Assembly (NCBI GenBank): GCA_900104855.1
Contig: FNSS01000002.1
Location: 310,001 to 374,000 of the forward strand
Reading direction: 5' to 3'
Source: Rhizobiales bacterium GAS188
GTDB lineage: Bacteria; Pseudomonadota; Alphaproteobacteria; Rhizobiales; Beijerinckiaceae
Length of the DNA: 64,000 nucleotides
Below the pieces are notes generated by a model. The model was given only the letters and a program-made list of their open reading frames with translations, was not told where the DNA came from and did not search any database. The position numbers and the translations under genes are program-made. Positions 1-9,323 of the stretch are shown piece after piece (the first letter of the stretch is position 1; every line of letters begins with the position of its first letter).

Positions 1-919
1 GTCTCCGGTCGAATTGACGATGAATTTCGGCATCGTCAGGCGATCGCGATAGGAGTACGGGTCCTCGATTCGCATGAGCGCTTGGAACTGCGGCGTGCCT
101 GCCCAGTCCATGATCCCCATATCCTCGTACTCCCGCACCGCCGGCGCCCAATTGCCATAGGCCTGGTAGTGATGGTCGAAGGACGGCTCGATATTCAGAA
201 GGTCGATGACCACCGGCACAACCCCGACCACGCGACTGTCGACCGCTGCAGTGGTCCACGCTGTCCAGCCTCGCTTGGAGGCGCCGCCGACCACGAAACG
301 ATCGACGGCAATGCTGCGGCCTTGTCCGGTGCTGCAGAAGGCCGTGATCGTGTCCATGGCCCGAACCGCGCTCTTCGTCATGGGGAGACGCAGCGGCCAG
401 GTGTCGTCGCCGGTCCTCAGATATTTGTCCCAGCTATAGGCGGTGATCGCGTCCTCGGAGCGCTGCCGCGTCTCTCCTGCAAATGTCAGGGGCTGGTTTG
501 GCACCATGCGCAGCTCGCTCACCACCGAGCCGGTGGTCACGGCGAGCAAACTAGCGAGCGGATTGATGCGCGCCGGGGGTTTGCTGTTGTTCGAGCCCCC
601 CGCTGATCACGAGGATGCCTATCCGCGTCTTGACCAGCAGCGGCACGACGATGGTGAGCCAGTGCTTCCAAATCGGCCGGTCTACCTCCGCTGCCCCGCG
701 CCATTGCTGCGAGGTCATCTCCAGCACGTAGCCCGTGTATCCGTCACCAGGGATCGTGTTGATCAAACCATAGCGGTAGCTTGGATCGGGCGAGGCGACG
801 TAACGGTCGAGCGCTGTACTCCCCTCGGCGAGGCTCGGGGATGTCACGAGCGTCGCCAATCCCGCCCCGAACAAGGCGATGCCGAGCGCAAGCGCACGCC
901 ACTTCGAGCTGGTGGTCAT
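1..919 (-). pseudogene. PhoPQ-activated pathogenicity-related (PqaA-like) protein, frameshifted and cut by window edge
   Basis: The minus strand encodes a secreted PqaA-family protein, an alpha/beta-hydrolase-like family of uncertain function. The start at 919 gives a signal peptide (MTTSSKWRALALGIALFG...), then the family-typical stretch with DRYVASPDPSYRY and the WKHWLTIVVP segment. Reading stops early at about 551, but the similarity continues to base 1 in another frame (for example DPYSYRDRLTMPKF near the window edge). The break falls at a run of six C at 596-601. Removing one base restores ISGGSNNSKPPA and an open frame through to the edge. The C-terminal part lies outside the window. 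It is either a true pseudogene or a homopolymer error. Confidence 0.75.
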
Positions 920-964
920 CGCGGCTCGCTCATCCGCCGCAGCGCAGTCGCGGCCGCCACCCGA

Positions 965-1321
965 TCAGCAGGTCACGTGAAAAAGCCCGATCTTCTTCGC
1001 ATGCGAGCTGTTGAACGCATGAATCGCCTTGGGGGTTGGTTGCAACAGGACCTTGCAGCCCTTTTTTTCGAAATACGTCTCAGCTTCCGGCGAAAGATGC
1101 ACATTGCCCACGTGGCCCGAGCCGAGAATTAGCTCCTCGCATCCCTTCTCAAAGACGAACTTCGCTTCGTCCTTCGAGAGGATATGCGAGGTGCCGTAGT
1201 ATTTTTTCGATAGCTTCTTCTTCCGCTTCGCCACTTCGCCGGAGAGGCGAATGATCACGTCGTGCTCATAGGTCTTTCCGTCAATCGTGATGGTACCGAA
1301 TGTGGTGCGTTCGATCTCCAT
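965..1321 (-). CDS. Mth938-like domain protein (AAMDC/DUF498 family)
   Basis: This is a protein of about 118 residues beginning MEIERTTFGTITIDGKTY. It carries the compact Mth938 fold pattern: an N-terminal beta region, YGTSHILSKDE, then EELILGSGHVG and a C-terminal KAIHAFN segment. The frame is open upstream to 1495, but the start at 1321 is preferred because GGGAAGAAGGG lies just upstream and family members are about this long. The family has no agreed biochemical role; related proteins have been linked to complex I assembly or adipogenesis. It is transcribed convergently with nothing obvious and sits upstream (in its own direction) of the PqaA-like gene, separated by about 45 bases, so co-transcription is possible. 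Confidence 0.75.
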   Translation of the reverse strand: MEIERTTFGTITIDGKTYEHDVIIRLSGEVAKRKKKLSKKYYGTSHILSKDEAKFVFEKGCEELILGSGHVGNVHLSPEAETYFEKKGCKVLLQPTPKAIHAFNSSHAKKIGLFHVTC

Positions 1322-1612
1322 GGCCTGACCCTTCTTCCCGATCTCGGCACGAGGCTCTGGCTCCGCCTCGGCAGACGAGCCCCGCATCAGTGCGACCCGG
1401 ATGCCGTGCTCAAGCCGGAGTCCGTTCAATTTGCGCGCAGTGACTGAGCTTGGAATAAAATCGAGGCGCCCATGCGGCATAGACCGTGATTGCACGCGCA
1501 GCTGCTTCAGGTGTCCCTAAGAGGACGCTGCCGCACACGGGACAAAAGTGTCGCATCGCCTTGAGTCGGCTGCCTCCCGTCCCCCGGTCACACCGTCCTC
1601 AGGGGTCGTCAG

Positions 1613-2821
1613 CTACCCGCCATGATCCTCATCAGCGATTTCCGCTCGCTGGGAGAATTTTCGCGCGTGACTGATCTCTTCGGCCCCGACGACAAGCGTA
1701 TCCTCCACCGACCACTCGATGGTGACGGCTTCCAATAAGGCGGGGGTCTTGATGCCGAAGCGATGCTGCTGCTTCAGCGTGATCGCGGCGCCGAACTCGG
1801 TCTCGACGACGTAGCGGTGCATCTCGCCGACGAAGGTCACTTCGCGGACGATGGCCGGCAGGACATTCACGGCGGTCGTCCGCGACGCCGCGCCGCTCTC
1901 CGCGAAGAGCAGCTTTTCCGGGCGAACCGTCAGGACAACCGGTGCGCCGGCGTCGAAGCCGGCATGCCCGATTGCTCGCACCTTCGCAGCGCCGAGGCTG
2001 ACGACGAGCTTGTTCTGTTCGACGCCTTCGACCCGACCTTCGAGGAAATTCGACTCGCCGACAAAAGACGCGACGAAGCGATTTGCCGGCCGGTCGTAGA
2101 GATCGCCCGGGCTGCCGAGCTGCTCGATCCGTCCGTTGTTCATGACGGCGATCCGGTCGGACATGACGAGCGCCTCGCGCTGGTCATGCGTCACATAGAT
2201 GAAGGTGATGCCGAGCCGCTCGTGCAGGCGCTTGATCTCGAGCTGCAGCCCTTCGCGCAATTGCTTGTCCAAGGCGCTCAAAGGCTCGTCCATCAACAGG
2301 ACGCGCGGGTTGAAGATGATGGCGCGCGCCAAAGCGATGCGCTGCTGCTGCCCGCCCGAAAGCTGCCGCGGAAATCGCGCCTGGTAGCCGGCAAGCTGCA
2401 CCGTCTCCAGCACCTCGGCGACACGCTTGGCGATTGTCTCTCTGTCGACGCCGCGCTGCTTCAGCGGGAAGCCGACGTTCTCCGCGACCGTCATGTGCGG
2501 GAAGAGCGCGTAGTTCTGGAACACCATCCCGATATTGCGGCGATATGGCGGCATCCGCACGATCGGTGCCCCATCGATGAAGATCTCGCCGGCGGTCGGA
2601 AACTCGAAACCGGCGATCAGCATCAGCGTCGTCGTCTTGCCCGAGCCGCTCGGGCCGAGGAAGGTGATGAACTCGCCCGGGTCGATCGTGAGGCAAAGAT
2701 CGTCGACCGCGACGACGCTGCCGAAGCGCTTGTCGAGATGGTCGAGCACGACAGATGCGCCGGACGGGGCCTTGCGAGCCGCTGCCTTCTCGGTCGAGGA
2801 TTCGATCGTCATCGCCGTCAT
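1613..2821 (-). CDS. potA-like: ABC transporter ATP-binding protein, spermidine/putrescine (PotA) type
   Basis: This is the cytoplasmic ATPase of a polyamine-type importer, 402 residues long. The Walker A motif GPSGSGKTT is at about residues 56-64, the Q-loop FQNYALFP at 101-108, the signature LSGGQQQR at 154-161 and Walker B VLLMDEP at 174-180. The switch His is in VTHDQ. A C-terminal TOBE-type regulatory region follows from about residue 270. It is transcribed away from the two permease genes starting at 3028, with a shared 206-bp control region, and is the natural partner of the permeases and of the binding protein at 4969. The substrate is not determined; the PotABCD group covers polyamines, opines and related cations. 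Confidence 0.93.
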   Translation of the reverse strand: MTAMTIESSTEKAAARKAPSGASVVLDHLDKRFGSVVAVDDLCLTIDPGEFITFLGPSGSGKTTTLMLIAGFEFPTAGEIFIDGAPIVRMPPYRRNIGMVFQNYALFPHMTVAENVGFPLKQRGVDRETIAKRVAEVLETVQLAGYQARFPRQLSGGQQQRIALARAIIFNPRVLLMDEPLSALDKQLREGLQLEIKRLHERLGITFIYVTHDQREALVMSDRIAVMNNGRIEQLGSPGDLYDRPANRFVASFVGESNFLEGRVEGVEQNKLVVSLGAAKVRAIGHAGFDAGAPVVLTVRPEKLLFAESGAASRTTAVNVLPAIVREVTFVGEMHRYVVETEFGAAITLKQQHRFGIKTPALLEAVTIEWSVEDTLVVGAEEISHARKFSQRAEIADEDHGG

Positions 2822-3027
2822 GATCGCAGGATTGAGAATCTTTCACACAGATGGACATCTATGGTAAGCAGGTCGCGACAGCTACGTCATCTGCAAATGT
2901 GGAATCCCATGATCCAAGCGCTGGCTCGGCGTAGGTGGGGGACCTGTCCTTGGCAAGCTGTCAGCGGTCCCGCCCGTCGAGGCGGCCCCGTGACCGGTTC
3001 CTTTGGCTGGTCGCAGGACGGCGCGTG

Positions 3028-3891
3028 ATGGCATCGGCGGCGACAAGCTCGGGACGCGGCGCCTCGCAGCGCGGTCATGTCGCCCTGGTGCTGCCGCTTT
3101 TAATTTATCTTGGAGTCTTCTACGCCTACCCGGTCGCGGCCATGATGTTTCGCAGCATTCACGAGCCGCACTGGACTGCCGACAACTTCGTGCAGATCTT
3201 TCAGACCGGGGTCTATCTCCACGTCCTCTGGCTGACGGTTCGGATCAGCCTGATCGTGACCGTGGTGTCGCTTATGCTCGGTTATCCCGTGGCCTATGTG
3301 CTGGCTCGCGTCGACCCGGCGAAGTCCAACCTCCTCATGATTCTTGTGCTGGTGCCGTTTTGGACCAGCATTCTCGTGCGCACCTACGCATGGATGGTCC
3401 TGCTGGGACAGCAGGGACTCATCAATCAGCTCCTCCTTTCGCTTGGCGTAATTGACGAGCCAGTGCGGCTGCTCAACACGACCTTCGCTGTCTATGTCGC
3501 CATGGTCCACGTGTTGCTGCCGTTCATGATCCTGCCGCTCTACGGCGTCATGCGCGGCATCGACGAGAACCTATTGCGGGCGGCGCAAGGCCTCGGTGCC
3601 AGGCCGATCAATGTCTTCCGCCAGGTGGTGCTGCCCCTCTCACTGCCGGGCGTGTCGGCCGGCTGTCTCCTAGTGTTCATACTCGCCCTCGGGTTTTTCA
3701 TCACGCCAGCGCTCGTGGGCGGGCCACAGGATCTCATGATAGCGGTGCTGATCCAGCAGCAGGTGGATCTCTTCAATTGGCCCCTCGCGTCTGCTCTCGC
3801 CGTGGTACTACTCGCCGCGGCTTTGCTGATATTCGCCATCTTTGTGCGAACGCTGGGCGTCGAGCAGGCCTTTGGGCGGGCGCGGACATGA
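3028..3891 (+). CDS. potB-like: ABC transporter permease, PotB type
   Basis: This inner-membrane permease of 287 residues has six predicted hydrophobic segments and the EAA-type cytoplasmic loop (AAQGLGARPINVFRQVVLP). The frame extends upstream to 2935, but the start at 3028 removes an arginine-rich non-conserved leader and gives a normal PotB length. The stop overlaps the next start (ATGA at 3888-3891), which indicates translational coupling with the second permease. It would form the heterodimeric channel energised by the divergent ATPase at 1613-2821. Confidence 0.92.
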   Translation: MASAATSSGRGASQRGHVALVLPLLIYLGVFYAYPVAAMMFRSIHEPHWTADNFVQIFQTGVYLHVLWLTVRISLIVTVVSLMLGYPVAYVLARVDPAKSNLLMILVLVPFWTSILVRTYAWMVLLGQQGLINQLLLSLGVIDEPVRLLNTTFAVYVAMVHVLLPFMILPLYGVMRGIDENLLRAAQGLGARPINVFRQVVLPLSLPGVSAGCLLVFILALGFFITPALVGGPQDLMIAVLIQQQVDLFNWPLASALAVVLLAAALLIFAIFVRTLGVEQAFGRART

Positions 3892-4739
3892 CGCAGAAAT
3901 GTCATGCGCAAAGCGCTTTGAAACGCCCGCGCGCGGTGGGCATCTGGCTCGGAACGATCGCCGCACTCGTACTGTTCTACCTCATTTTCCCGATACTGGT
4001 CATCGTGCCGCTGTCATTCTCCTCGGCGAAGTATCTGAGCTTTCCTCCCCCCGGCTTCAGCCTTCAGTGGTACCAAAACTTTTTCGGCCGCTCCGACTGG
4101 CTCGACGCCGCGAGGCTGAGCATCTGGATCGGCCTCATCGTCATGATTCTGGCGACTGGCCTCGGCACGCCGGCCGCGCTCGGACTGGTGCGCGGCCGCT
4201 TCCCGGGCAAGAAGCTGATCAACGCATTCATCATCTCGCCCCTCATCGCGCCCGTCATTATCGTGGCGATCGGCGTCTATTTCTTCTATGCGCTGCTGGG
4301 GCTGGTCGGAAGTCCCTTTGCGCTGATTCTGGTGCACACCTGTCTGGCGGTTCCCTTCGTCGTCATCAATGTCTCCGCGACGCTGCAAGGTTTCGACGAG
4401 CGACTGGAATATGCGGCGATGAGCCTTGGGGCGACGCCGTGGCGCACCTTCTGGCAGGTGACGCTCCCGATCATTCGCCCCGGTGTGATGGCGGGAGCGT
4501 TGTTCGCGTTCATCTCGTCGTTCGACGAGCTGATCGTGGCGCTGTTCGTCTCCGGAACGACCGCCGTGACGCTGCCGCGCAAGATGTGGCAGAGCATCCG
4601 TTTCGAGATTGACCCCACGATCGCCGCGGTCTCGACGATCTTGATCGTCTTCACAACGGCGCTGTTCCTGGCCGCGGAGCTTATCCGCAGGCGGTCGGAG
4701 CGCATGCGAACGTCGACAGCCGCCATCGCCGCGGAGTAG
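3888..4739 (+). CDS. potC-like: ABC transporter permease, PotC type
   Basis: This second permease subunit of 283 residues starts at the ATG overlapping the previous stop. It has an N-terminal hydrophobic helix (LVLFYLIFPILVIVPLSF), further membrane segments and the EAA loop (SLGATPWRTFWQVTLP). The conserved FISSFDELIVALFVSG region near residue 210 is typical of PotC. With the upstream PotB-type protein it forms the membrane pore of the importer. It is followed by a 229-bp gap with no gene before the binding-protein gene. Confidence 0.92.
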   Translation: MTQKCHAQSALKRPRAVGIWLGTIAALVLFYLIFPILVIVPLSFSSAKYLSFPPPGFSLQWYQNFFGRSDWLDAARLSIWIGLIVMILATGLGTPAALGLVRGRFPGKKLINAFIISPLIAPVIIVAIGVYFFYALLGLVGSPFALILVHTCLAVPFVVINVSATLQGFDERLEYAAMSLGATPWRTFWQVTLPIIRPGVMAGALFAFISSFDELIVALFVSGTTAVTLPRKMWQSIRFEIDPTIAAVSTILIVFTTALFLAAELIRRRSERMRTSTAAIAAE

Positions 4740-4968
4740 CACGATGAAAGGGCTGGCCGTAGCCATGTCGCTGGCGGGCTGCCGAAGGGGTTGCAGCGCT
4801 TGACGAGGAGGACGGTCTGTTTGCAAGCGGCCATGTTCCCGCCGCATTCAATTGAACCGCGCCCCGATGAGATTTCGGATGGCGCGGATCTGGTGGTAGG
4901 ATTGCAGGACGAGCATGCCGATACGCAGTGGGAGGCACATCAAAACATAGACAAAGGGAGATGACCCA

Positions 4969-6162
4969 ATGCCGGAAGATCGGAAATTCATCGAGTTTCT
5001 GCTGTCGCTTGCGCTGCGGTCGCCGCACGCTGCGGATTACGGCCGCCGGCAGTTCCTTCATTCCGCGGGCCGCTTGGCGCTCGGCGCTGGCGTGGCCACA
5101 GGGCTCGGCAAGCTGTTTGGCAATCCCTACGTGCTTGCCGCCGAGCCCGTGACGCTTCCGGAGATCACGTCGATTCCCGAGCGCCTCAAGGGCAAGGGCG
5201 TCGTGCGCGTGAGCTCCTACGGTGGGGCGTTCCAGGAGGCCCAACGCAAGGCCTACTTCGAACCCTTCGAGCGCCTGTCGGGCATCAAGGTGATCGAGTC
5301 GGAGGGCCCGGACGTGGTCAAGGTCAAGGCTATGGTCGACACGAAGAACGTCGAGTGGGATGTTGCCGAGTTCGACTTTGCCGACGTCATCAATCTCAAG
5401 ACCAAGGGCGACTATTGGGAAGAGATCGACTACAGCCTGGTCGACACTGGCAACATCGACGAAGCGTTCAGCCACCAATACGCCCTCGACATGTTGCCCT
5501 ACGCGCAGGTCTGCGCATACCGAACAGACGTGTTCAAGGGCGCGAAGCCGGACGGCTGGGCCGACTTTTGGGACACCAAGAAATTCCCGGGGGGCCGCAC
5601 GATGCCGGCGGGCACCGGCGGCTTGGTCCCCGACCTCGAGTCCGCGACCATGGCGGCCGGCGTGCCGATGGAGAAGGTCTATCCGATCGACATCGACAAG
5701 GCCTATGACAGCCTCGCGAAGATCAAGCCTGCCGTGGTCAAGTGGTGGGAGGCGGGCGCCATCCCGGCACAGCTCCTGAACGACAAGGAAGTCACGATGG
5801 GCATCGCGTGGAACGGCCGCATCGCGGCCATCCAGGCGAAGGGCGCACCCGTCGAAGTCGCTTGGCGCCAAGGGGCGTTACGCACCGATTGCTGGGCAGT
5901 GCCGAAGGGAGCACCGAACCGCGAGAACGCGATGAAGTTCACGGCCTTCATCACGATGCCAGTGCCCCAGGCCCGCCTCTCGCTGCTTATCCCCTACGGG
6001 TTCGTGAACAACAAGGCGGTCGACTACCTTCCGGCCGAGCGGCTCTCGGTTCTGCCGACTGCCCCGGACATCAAGAAGCAAATGTACGTCTACAATTCGG
6101 AATGGTGGGCGGCAAACCGCGATAAGGTGATCTCTCGCTGGGCGAGCTGGCTCTTGCAGTAG
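4969..6162 (+). CDS. potD-like: Extracellular solute-binding protein, polyamine/PotD type, Tat-exported
   Basis: This periplasmic substrate-binding protein of 397 residues is of the spermidine/putrescine group. The N-terminus carries a twin-arginine signal (YGRRQFLHSAG followed by a hydrophobic stretch ending near VLAAEP), so export in folded form is likely. The mature part has VRVSSYGGAFQEAQRKAY and a WDVAEFDFADV segment typical of the family. A purine-rich GGGAGA lies about nine bases before the ATG. It shares overall pattern with the binding protein at 35574-36620, including WWEAGA/WWNSGA and MGIAWNGR/MALGWNGR. It belongs with the permeases upstream; ligand identity is not determinable by eye. 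Confidence 0.9.
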   Translation: MPEDRKFIEFLLSLALRSPHAADYGRRQFLHSAGRLALGAGVATGLGKLFGNPYVLAAEPVTLPEITSIPERLKGKGVVRVSSYGGAFQEAQRKAYFEPFERLSGIKVIESEGPDVVKVKAMVDTKNVEWDVAEFDFADVINLKTKGDYWEEIDYSLVDTGNIDEAFSHQYALDMLPYAQVCAYRTDVFKGAKPDGWADFWDTKKFPGGRTMPAGTGGLVPDLESATMAAGVPMEKVYPIDIDKAYDSLAKIKPAVVKWWEAGAIPAQLLNDKEVTMGIAWNGRIAAIQAKGAPVEVAWRQGALRTDCWAVPKGAPNRENAMKFTAFITMPVPQARLSLLIPYGFVNNKAVDYLPAERLSVLPTAPDIKKQMYVYNSEWWAANRDKVISRWASWLLQ

Positions 6163-6324
6163 CCGCGGCGGCCGTCCGCTCCACGAGCCCGGCAATAGGC
6201 CCGGGCGCGCTCGAAGCGGCGCTCCGCAGGTCTGCGGGTGGCTTATGGGCGGGGGCGCAAGCGCGTTGCCGTGCGGTCGCGGGCTGCGGGACAAGTGTGG
6301 GCCGACCGAGTCACGGGAGGCAGG

Positions 6325-7485
6325 ATGGCATTGCACTTCGAGCGGCGCGAGTTCGCGGAGAGGATCGGGCGCGCCCGCACGGCGCTGCGCGAAGCCGATT
6401 TGGCCGCGCTGCTGATCTTCGCGCAGGAGAGCCACTACTACCTCACCGGCTTCGACAGTGCTGGGTTCGTCTTCTTCCAATGCGCAATCCTCACTGCCGA
6501 TGACCAGCCGATCACGCTACTGACGCGGCGGCCCGATCTGGAGCAAGCGCGGCGCACCTCCATCATCGAAGACATCCGCATCTGGTACGATTTGGAAGGG
6601 GCGGATCCGGCACGGGACCTCAAGGCGATTCTCAAGGAGAAAGGGCTGCAGGGAAGCCTCGTCGGCATCGAGCTCAACACCTTCGGTCTGACCGGCCTCA
6701 ACCACGAACGCGTGCGCCGCCAGCTCGATGGCTGGTGCGAGCTGGTCGATTCCTCCGATCTCGTTCGCGGACTTCGCGTCACCAAGTCGCCGGCCGAACT
6801 CGCCTATATGCGGAAGGCTGCGGCGCTTGCCGACGACGCGCTTATGGCGATGGTGTCGACGGCCCGCCCCGGCGCCTTCGAGGGCAGTATCGCGGCGGCG
6901 GGAGCGAAGGTCATCCTGGAAGGCGGGGGTGATCCACCACCGTCGGGGCCGGTCTTGGGCTCGGGCGATCGGGCGCTTCTCGTCCGCAGCGCGACCGGCT
7001 ACCGCCATCTCGACGCCGTCGACCAGCTTACGCTCGAGTTTGCCGCGAGCTATCGTTATTATTGCGCATGCCTGATGCGGACCGTCGCCATCGGCAAGGG
7101 CAACCATCGACAGCGTGCCATGTTCGAGGCGACACGGGACGCGCTGGCGGCGATGACCGAGGCGGTGCGGCCCGGGCGGCCGCTCGGCGAGATCGACGAC
7201 GCGCACCGCCGTGTCTTCGATGTCGCCGGATACGGCGCATCGCGCCTAGGGGCATGCGGCTACTCGCTTGGTGCCACCTTCCGGCCATCCTGGATGGACG
7301 TGCCGCCCATGATTTATTCCGGCAACCCGACCCCTGCGCGCCCCGGCATGGTGCTGTTCCTGCATGCCATCCTGGTCGACGCCTCGCACAACCTCGCGAT
7401 GTCTCTGGGGCACACGATCGTCGTGACCGGGCAAGGCTGCAAGGTGCTGAGCAGGCTCGCCCCCGAATATCGGGTGTGCGTATAG
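6325..7485 (+). CDS. M24 family (creatinase / ectoine hydrolase-like) protein
   Basis: This is a pita-bread-fold enzyme of 386 residues. The N-terminal creatinase domain includes SHYYLTGFDSAGF, and the C-terminal catalytic domain follows from about residue 160 (RVTKSPAELAYMRKAA). The start at 6325 has GGAGG nine bases upstream; the longer frame from 6238 is not convincing. The positions where metal-dependent M24 peptidases have Asp ligands read LEFAASYRYYCACLMR, and the usual HxxGHG region reads CGYSLGATF. It therefore resembles the metal-independent creatinase/ectoine hydrolase branch. It sits between an amine importer and an M20 amidohydrolase, which suggests cleavage of a C-N or ring-amide bond in the imported compound (inference). 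Confidence 0.82.
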   Translation: MALHFERREFAERIGRARTALREADLAALLIFAQESHYYLTGFDSAGFVFFQCAILTADDQPITLLTRRPDLEQARRTSIIEDIRIWYDLEGADPARDLKAILKEKGLQGSLVGIELNTFGLTGLNHERVRRQLDGWCELVDSSDLVRGLRVTKSPAELAYMRKAAALADDALMAMVSTARPGAFEGSIAAAGAKVILEGGGDPPPSGPVLGSGDRALLVRSATGYRHLDAVDQLTLEFAASYRYYCACLMRTVAIGKGNHRQRAMFEATRDALAAMTEAVRPGRPLGEIDDAHRRVFDVAGYGASRLGACGYSLGATFRPSWMDVPPMIYSGNPTPARPGMVLFLHAILVDASHNLAMSLGHTIVVTGQGCKVLSRLAPEYRVCV

Positions 7486-7518
7486 CGATCCCGGGGAGGG
7501 TCAACGGAGGAGGCTTTG

Positions 7519-9120
7519 ATGTCCGCCTTTGATAAGCAGAAGCAGTACGCGATCGATTGGATCGTGGAGAACGCCGGGCGCTTCTCGGATTTTCACCTGG
7601 AGATCTGGAATTACGCCGAACCGGCTTGGCGGGAGTACAAGTCCGCAAAGGCGTATTGCGATCTGCTGGGTGGCGAGGGCTTTACGGTCGAGGAAGGCTC
7701 GGGCGAAATGCCGACGGCCTTCGCTGCGAGCTGGGGCAAAGGCGGCCCCGTGCTCGGCGGCTATGCGGAATACGACGCGGTGCCGGGGAACTCCCAGCAG
7801 GTCGTCCCCTATCAGGCGCCGCGCGAGGGGTTGCACCCTTGGGCGGCCGGCCACACGGATCCGCATTCGGCGCTCGGCACGACTGCGCTCGCCGGGATCC
7901 TGGCGACGAAGGCGGCGATGGAGAAGTTCGGCATCGCCGGCACGATCAAGTTTTTCGGTGAGCCGGCCGAAAAGGTGTGCGGCTCGAAGCCGGTGCACGC
8001 GGCGAAGGGCTATTTCGACGGGTTGGACGCTTGTATCTCCTATCACCCCCATTTTTCGAATACGACCGTATGGGACACGCATTGCGGATCATACTGGAGC
8101 GTCGTGTTCACCTTCGAGACGCTCGAGCCTGAGAAGTGGATCGACAAGAGCCTCATGCCGACAAAACACACCTCTCACGCGGCGGCGCGGTGTCCCGGAG
8201 CTATCGACGCGCTGTGCCTGATGTACACGACGACCAAATACACGAAGGAGGCGATGTTCCCGCATACCGGCACCTGGACGCTCAACGAGTTCATCATGGT
8301 TGCGGGCGACGCGACCTCGGACAACCTCCCGCCCCGGTTCAGTCAGATACAGTATGCGTGGCGCTCACCGACGCTCGCTATCCAGCAGCAGATCTACAAC
8401 GTGCTCGCCAACAACGCGCGGCACGCCGCGGGGGCGACCGGGTGTCAAGTCTCAGCGCGCTGGGTCACGAAGACGCGCGTGGGGCTCACCAACCATGCGA
8501 TGGCGGACATAGCCTTCCGGAACATGGAGCTCGTGGGCCCACCCAGGTTCGGCGAGCAGGCGCGGGAGTTCGCGCGAAAGATCCAAGCCAATCTCAATCT
8601 GAAGCCGATGGAGAACCCGTTCCTCGAGGATTGCGAGCGGCTGATGCCGCCGCGGGAGTATGAGGCCCGACTCCGGAGAGCGCTGCCGGAATGGCAGCTG
8701 AACTACACGTCGGACGATTACGTCGATTATACGTGGCATGCTCCCACAGTACGCTTGCTCACCATGCGGCCGCGGCTGCGTCCGCCGAGCGACGATTATG
8801 AGTACCCGGCCTGGATCGACAACGCCTTGGGCGGGCTGCCGGCGGCGATCAACCCCGGCATCTTCCTCGGAGCCAAGACGATCGCGGCCACCTTCATCGA
8901 CCTGTTGACCAAGCCGGAGTTGCTCGAGGGGGCGCAGGGCGAGTTCAAGGAACGGACAGGCGGCGGTATAGGCGGCACGAAGTGGGTTGCCCCATTGCTG
9001 CCGAAAGACTTCAAACCGCCAGTCGATTTACGCTGGCCCGAATATATCCAGACCGTGCGCGGCGCCGAGTGGTGGATTCCGACGCCCTCGAACGGCTCTG
9101 GCAATGGCGAGAAGCTCTGA
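7519..9120 (+). CDS. M20 family amidohydrolase (AbgB-like)
   Basis: This zinc-type amidohydrolase of 533 residues is related to the p-aminobenzoyl-glutamate hydrolase B subunit. It has GGYAEYDAVPG, then GHTDPHSALGTTAL, which matches the GHxxH metal site in register, then the EPAEKVCGSKPVHA and YFDGLDACISYHPH segments. An excellent GGAGGAGG lies six bases before the ATG at 7519; a TTG immediately upstream is not needed. It follows the M24 gene by 33 bases and is the last gene of the first importer operon. Family members hydrolyse amides of amino acids; the substrate here is unknown. Confidence 0.85.
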   Translation: MSAFDKQKQYAIDWIVENAGRFSDFHLEIWNYAEPAWREYKSAKAYCDLLGGEGFTVEEGSGEMPTAFAASWGKGGPVLGGYAEYDAVPGNSQQVVPYQAPREGLHPWAAGHTDPHSALGTTALAGILATKAAMEKFGIAGTIKFFGEPAEKVCGSKPVHAAKGYFDGLDACISYHPHFSNTTVWDTHCGSYWSVVFTFETLEPEKWIDKSLMPTKHTSHAAARCPGAIDALCLMYTTTKYTKEAMFPHTGTWTLNEFIMVAGDATSDNLPPRFSQIQYAWRSPTLAIQQQIYNVLANNARHAAGATGCQVSARWVTKTRVGLTNHAMADIAFRNMELVGPPRFGEQAREFARKIQANLNLKPMENPFLEDCERLMPPREYEARLRRALPEWQLNYTSDDYVDYTWHAPTVRLLTMRPRLRPPSDDYEYPAWIDNALGGLPAAINPGIFLGAKTIAATFIDLLTKPELLEGAQGEFKERTGGGIGGTKWVAPLLPKDFKPPVDLRWPEYIQTVRGAEWWIPTPSNGSGNGEKL

Positions 9121-9323
9121 AGCGGCTGTTGGGCATTGTCACATCAAGCAAGCAGAGCGCGATTCCTCATCCTGGAGCGACGGGCTAAGCAATTGAAATC
9201 ACTGGTTTCGACACCCACTCACAAGCGAGTAACAACAAGTAAAAGCAGGTTCCCGTGACAATGCCGTGGCAAGTGGCGACGCAATTGCAGCGCCGCCGAG
9301 AAGCGCCATGAATTCCCGCCGCC

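Noticed and set aside
1763-3028. 421-residue plus-strand frame opposite the ABC ATPase
   Set aside because: It is a shadow of the minus-strand ATPase, whose Walker and signature motifs are all intact.
4681-5871. 396-residue minus-strand frame opposite the binding protein
   Set aside because: The product is unrelated to any family I know, and the plus strand encodes a complete Tat-exported PotD-type protein.
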